Source of the DNA: Dermatemys mawii
Lineage: Eukaryota > Chordata > Testudines > Dermatemydidae
Assembly: GCA_007922305.1 (NCBI GenBank)
Contig: ML677455.1
Coordinates: 186,001 to 250,000 of the forward strand
Direction: 5' to 3'
Length of the DNA stretch: 64,000 nucleotides
In this document: positions 61,073 through 64,000 of the stretch, in pieces
Layout of the letters: each line of letters starts with the position of its first letter
Position numbering within the stretch: position 1 is the stretch's first letter
Translations under genes and position numbers: made by a program
Notes under the pieces: model-generated
Seen by the model: the letters and a program-made list of their open reading frames with translations, nothing else
Databases searched by the model: none
Told to the model about the DNA's origin: nothing

Positions 61073-61130
61073 ATGAAGATACTTTACCTCCTTTTTGCTG
61101 TCTTCTTCCTCGTGGCGCAAAGCACTGAAG
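61073..61130 (+). CDS. Defensin C exon 1 (signal peptide)
   Basis: No stop. CAA stands where B has TAA, and TAC where A has TAG. The donor GTAAG begins at 61131. Confidence 0.9.
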
Positions 61131-63450
61131 GTAAGATTAAATGAAGGGAGAATATAGGACATGCGTGAGCCTTGATTTAAGGTTGCCTAAATCTATGTAT
61201 CATAGTCTTCTTCTAAAGCTCTCTAGTGCTTCCAGGTTTTGGAGCAGATTCTTGAAATTTAGCTGGTGAATAATCTTGTGGTCAGAAAGGTGCCTTTCAT
61301 GTGCCTATGAAAATCTGTTCAGATGTGGTTGAACTATAACCTGTAAAAACATCACCTACATTCTATCTAGTGGGGTGCTTCTGGGATTGGTTCTTGGTCC
61401 GGTACTATTCCATTTTTTTATTGAGTGACCTGGAAGAAAATATAATCTCACTGATACAATTTGCAGATGACAAAGAAATTTGGTGAGTGGTAAATATTGA
61501 AGAGTCCACATCTCTGATACAGAGTGATGTGGATCGCTTGGTAAGCAGGGGGCAAGCAAACAATACACATTTAAATGAGGCTAAATATAAATGCCTACAT
61601 CTACGAAAAAAGAATGTAGACATAGTTACTGAAGGGAGTACGCTGCTGGGAAGCAGTGACTGAAAAAAAATTGGGATTAAATGGAGGATAATCATCTGAA
61701 CACAAGCTCCCAATGCGAAGCTGTGGCCAAAAGGGCTGATGCAATATTCGATTGCATAAAGAGGGGAACATTGAGTAGGAGTAGAGAGATTATTTTACCT
61801 TTGAATTAGGCACTGGTGAGATCACTGCTAGAAAACTGGGTCTGGCTCTGGTAATCACAAATCAAGACACACATGTGGTTTAAAGGATACACTGTTCAGA
61901 ATGCCTGTCAGTCAAATTTGTCCCAGCTTCCCCTCCATCTGTCCCACTCCAGGTGGCCCTAAGGAAAGACTGACCTGAATATCTGTGTGGACCCATACAA
62001 GGTGTACCCTCTTCCTTTGGCCTGGCCCCATGGAAATACATTTGTTATAGAGGAGGGTGAGCTAAGTTGTGAACCAGGAGAACATGTATTAGAGTCTAAC
62101 TTCTTTTGCTCACTAGTGTTAATTATTCAGGGCTTTAATGTCCCTTATTATTAAGTGATGTCTCACACCTAGAAGAGAATACAACGTCTGGGATTAAAAC
62201 CCCAGTCTTTAATGTGGCAAATCATTTTCTCAGTGTCTTAGCAACACTGTCTCCCAGAAAAAATCTGCTATATCTCTGTGCTTGGTTTCATTACTGGAAA
62301 CACCATTGTGTTGGATTGAAGCAGTTTCTGAAGAAACCACATTGCATCGGTAAACATTATTATTATTCTATTAATGAATGAGTACCTAGGAGCCCCAGTA
62401 ATGGATTGACCTCCATTGTGTAAGGTGCTGTACAAAGTACAGCTGAGACATACTCCCTACAAGAAACATGTATAAAATGAGAGAAATTACATACAGATAG
62501 GGGGAGCTCAAGGAAGGAATGAGACATTACAGTTTCGGTCTTGGGTTTATGCCTGTGGGGATTGGATGCTTTAATGAAAGTGCAGCTAAAATCCAGTGTA
62601 AAATATTTTAATCTAAATATCCCAAAGGGTGAGGTGATGGATATTTGGGCTACATTTTCTAAAAGTTCAGCCTGTCTGCCATGTCTATACCTGGCAAACT
62701 GCTCAGGAAGAAACGATGCCTGAGTGCTGAGTTGTCACAAGAATGTTTGTGCAGAGTCTCCCAGACCATAAAGCATTCAGACTGGAAGGGAGTTGGTCAA
62801 ACTCATCTGTTCCTAAATGTTGCAATCATCCATCCCAATGCAGAGCCGGTTCAGGCATGCTCAGCCAATCAGCATTTATGATATTGACTGGACTGTCACT
62901 GCTACAAATAAGAAAGAGTCAGAACTGCAGCAACAGCCACTAAGGGAAGTTGGTGCTTCAGGAAGCTACCTGCTCCTTGTGCCGACAAGGTGTGGGGCTG
63001 TGAAGGATGCTTATGCTCAGTGCTACGGTCCTGAAGTGTGCAGCCAGGGAGCCAGTACCTCTGCTTAATTAATTTGCTCTGTTCTCTTCCTAGGGGCAGT
63101 CATTGGATGTGCACAGACCTACAGCCATTTAAGTATTACTGTATTAAATAACAAGTAAAATGGTGTACAGGCAGATAGGTGGATTTATTTGTCCGGATCT
63201 CAGTGAATGGGAAATTCATTAAATGAGAAATGTTTATCATGCTACAACCGCAGCTCCTGCTTCCCTACTGTATTACTGAAAATCATGATTCTTTTATTTT
63301 TTTATTTTTGTGTGTGCAGTTGCTGACCGTGGAATCATTGGCACGAGCATATGCATAAGTCAGAAGGGTCTCTGCTTCCCTTTCCATTGCCCCCTCTATA
63401 CAACACGTATCGGCCGCTGCGGGTTATTTTGGCACTGCTGTAGGTGGTAA
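61073..63450 (+). CDS. Beta-defensin paralogue C, intact in this window
   Basis: The only one of the three copies with no lesion. Exon 1 (61073-61130) encodes MKILYLLFAVFFLVAQSTE, a typical secretory signal peptide. Exon 2 (63320-63446) encodes the mature peptide with cysteines C-x6-C-x4-C-x9-C-x5-CC, the beta-defensin pattern, forming three disulphides by family knowledge. The predicted role is secreted, membrane-active host defence. The end is unusual: after CC comes Arg-Trp and then TAA, which overlaps the splice donor (TG|GTAAGT). Exon 2 is one base shorter than in A and B, so splicing would enter the last exon in phase 2; unspliced, the peptide ends CCRW. The terminal exon lies beyond 64000. 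A TATA box and an NF-kappaB-like site precede it. Confidence 0.88.
61370..61830 (+). mobile_element. CR1-type LINE remnant in intron 1 (C)
   Basis: Same insertion as at 14085 and 36720, inherited through the duplications. Confidence 0.7.
63320..63450 (+). CDS. Defensin C exon 2 (six-cysteine core, stop over donor)
   Basis: The acceptor GTGTGCAG ends at 63319. The reading frame stays open to TGG TAA (63445-63450); the GT of the donor is 63447-63448. Confidence 0.9.
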
Positions 63451-64000
63451 GTTCAGGATTGCACAGGGGTGAAATTGCACTGTGAACAGAACTATGTGTC
63501 TCTCTTTTTTTATGTATCCAAGCTATTATTTAATGCTCTTGCATGTTTCACATGCAAGGCACAGCCCATGGGCAGAGATCAATGGAAGCTCCTTTACCAC
63601 CCTGATTCTGGACTGTCTGGGTGCTTCTTTGACCCTTGTTGACTTCTCTAACTTACAGCTGCCTTACTCTGCTGGTTCACAGCCTGGAGCATCTATAATG
63701 CTCAGTGCTATCGAGATTGCTCTGCTGAGACCTGCTAACATCCAGCACCATCTCCAGCACTAACCCTAAGACAGTGCTTGCAAGTAGGGCCAGTTATGCC
63801 TGCTGCATGTTGGCCGTACATTGGGGTAACTGTCCTCGAAACCCTTTCAGAGCCCCTGTGTGTTGGCAGATCATTGGTAAGCCCTCACAATAAAGGCAGT
63901 TTCCAAGCTTTCTATAATAACTCCATCCTTTCATATGCTTGTCCATTTATAGAACAGCCTCTTCCTTAGTGGGAACATCCATGAATGTTCTACAAACAAC

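Larger units (their letters stand above)
59240..64000 (+). repeat. Defensin duplicon, unit C (runs off the window)
   Basis: Collinear with 34736-40040. It lacks the unit B CR1 and retains about 90 promoter bases missing in B. Confidence 0.9.

Noticed and set aside
1..64000. CRISPR arrays, bacterial operons or ribosome-binding sites.
   Set aside because: The window is vertebrate nuclear DNA with introns, LINEs and ERVs; no regularly spaced direct repeats of the CRISPR kind are present.

Overview
This is vertebrate nuclear DNA, most likely from a turtle (Testudines). The inference rests on three things: beta-defensin exons with a sauropsid-style signal peptide, dense CR1-type LINE debris, and many hAT-like miniature elements, a tRNA-derived SINE, a Penelope-like element and old LTR elements typical of chelonian genomes. 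No marker gene fixes the species. Almost none of the long open frames are host genes. The host coding signal lies in short exons: three tandem beta-defensin paralogues on the + strand.

Layout. 1-2320: AT-rich DNA with two decayed ORFs of an unidentified, possibly Maverick/adintovirus-like element. 2321-12345: an old LTR ('family X', minus strand) split by an 8.56-kb gammaretrovirus-like endogenous retrovirus (3672-12232, minus strand) with both LTRs, a CCTA target duplication, a tRNA-Pro-like primer site, a polypurine tract, and broken gag, pro, pol and env. 12346-21020: defensin unit A (exons 13760-13817, 16849-16964, 20344 on; stop at codon 5). 21020-34735: a repeat-rich spacer with CR1 pieces, LTR family Y, a Ty3/Gypsy remnant with 3' LTR and protease fragment, a Penelope GIY-YIG ORF, hAT MITEs and two copies of a non-coding duplicon (D1, D2). 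34736-44090: defensin unit B (stop in the signal peptide at codon 16). 44090-59240: a second spacer with a CR1 split by an insertion, a second family X LTR carrying a long foldback around a 10-N gap, and duplicon D3 with a folded-back LINE and a nested MITE. 59240-64000: defensin unit C, the only copy with an intact signal peptide and intact mature peptide; its last exon lies beyond the window.

The defensin locus grew by tandem duplication of a block [D duplicon + defensin unit]; B and C are closest, and A is more diverged. Transposon insertions present in one copy and absent from another date the events relative to each other. Functionally, unit C is the best candidate for an expressed secreted antimicrobial peptide gene. 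It has a TATA box and a perfect NF-kappaB-type decamer upstream; the decamer is deleted in B and degraded in A. The retrovirus cannot make its replication proteins as read, though its env has one long frame interrupted by a single stop plus a frameshifted leader.
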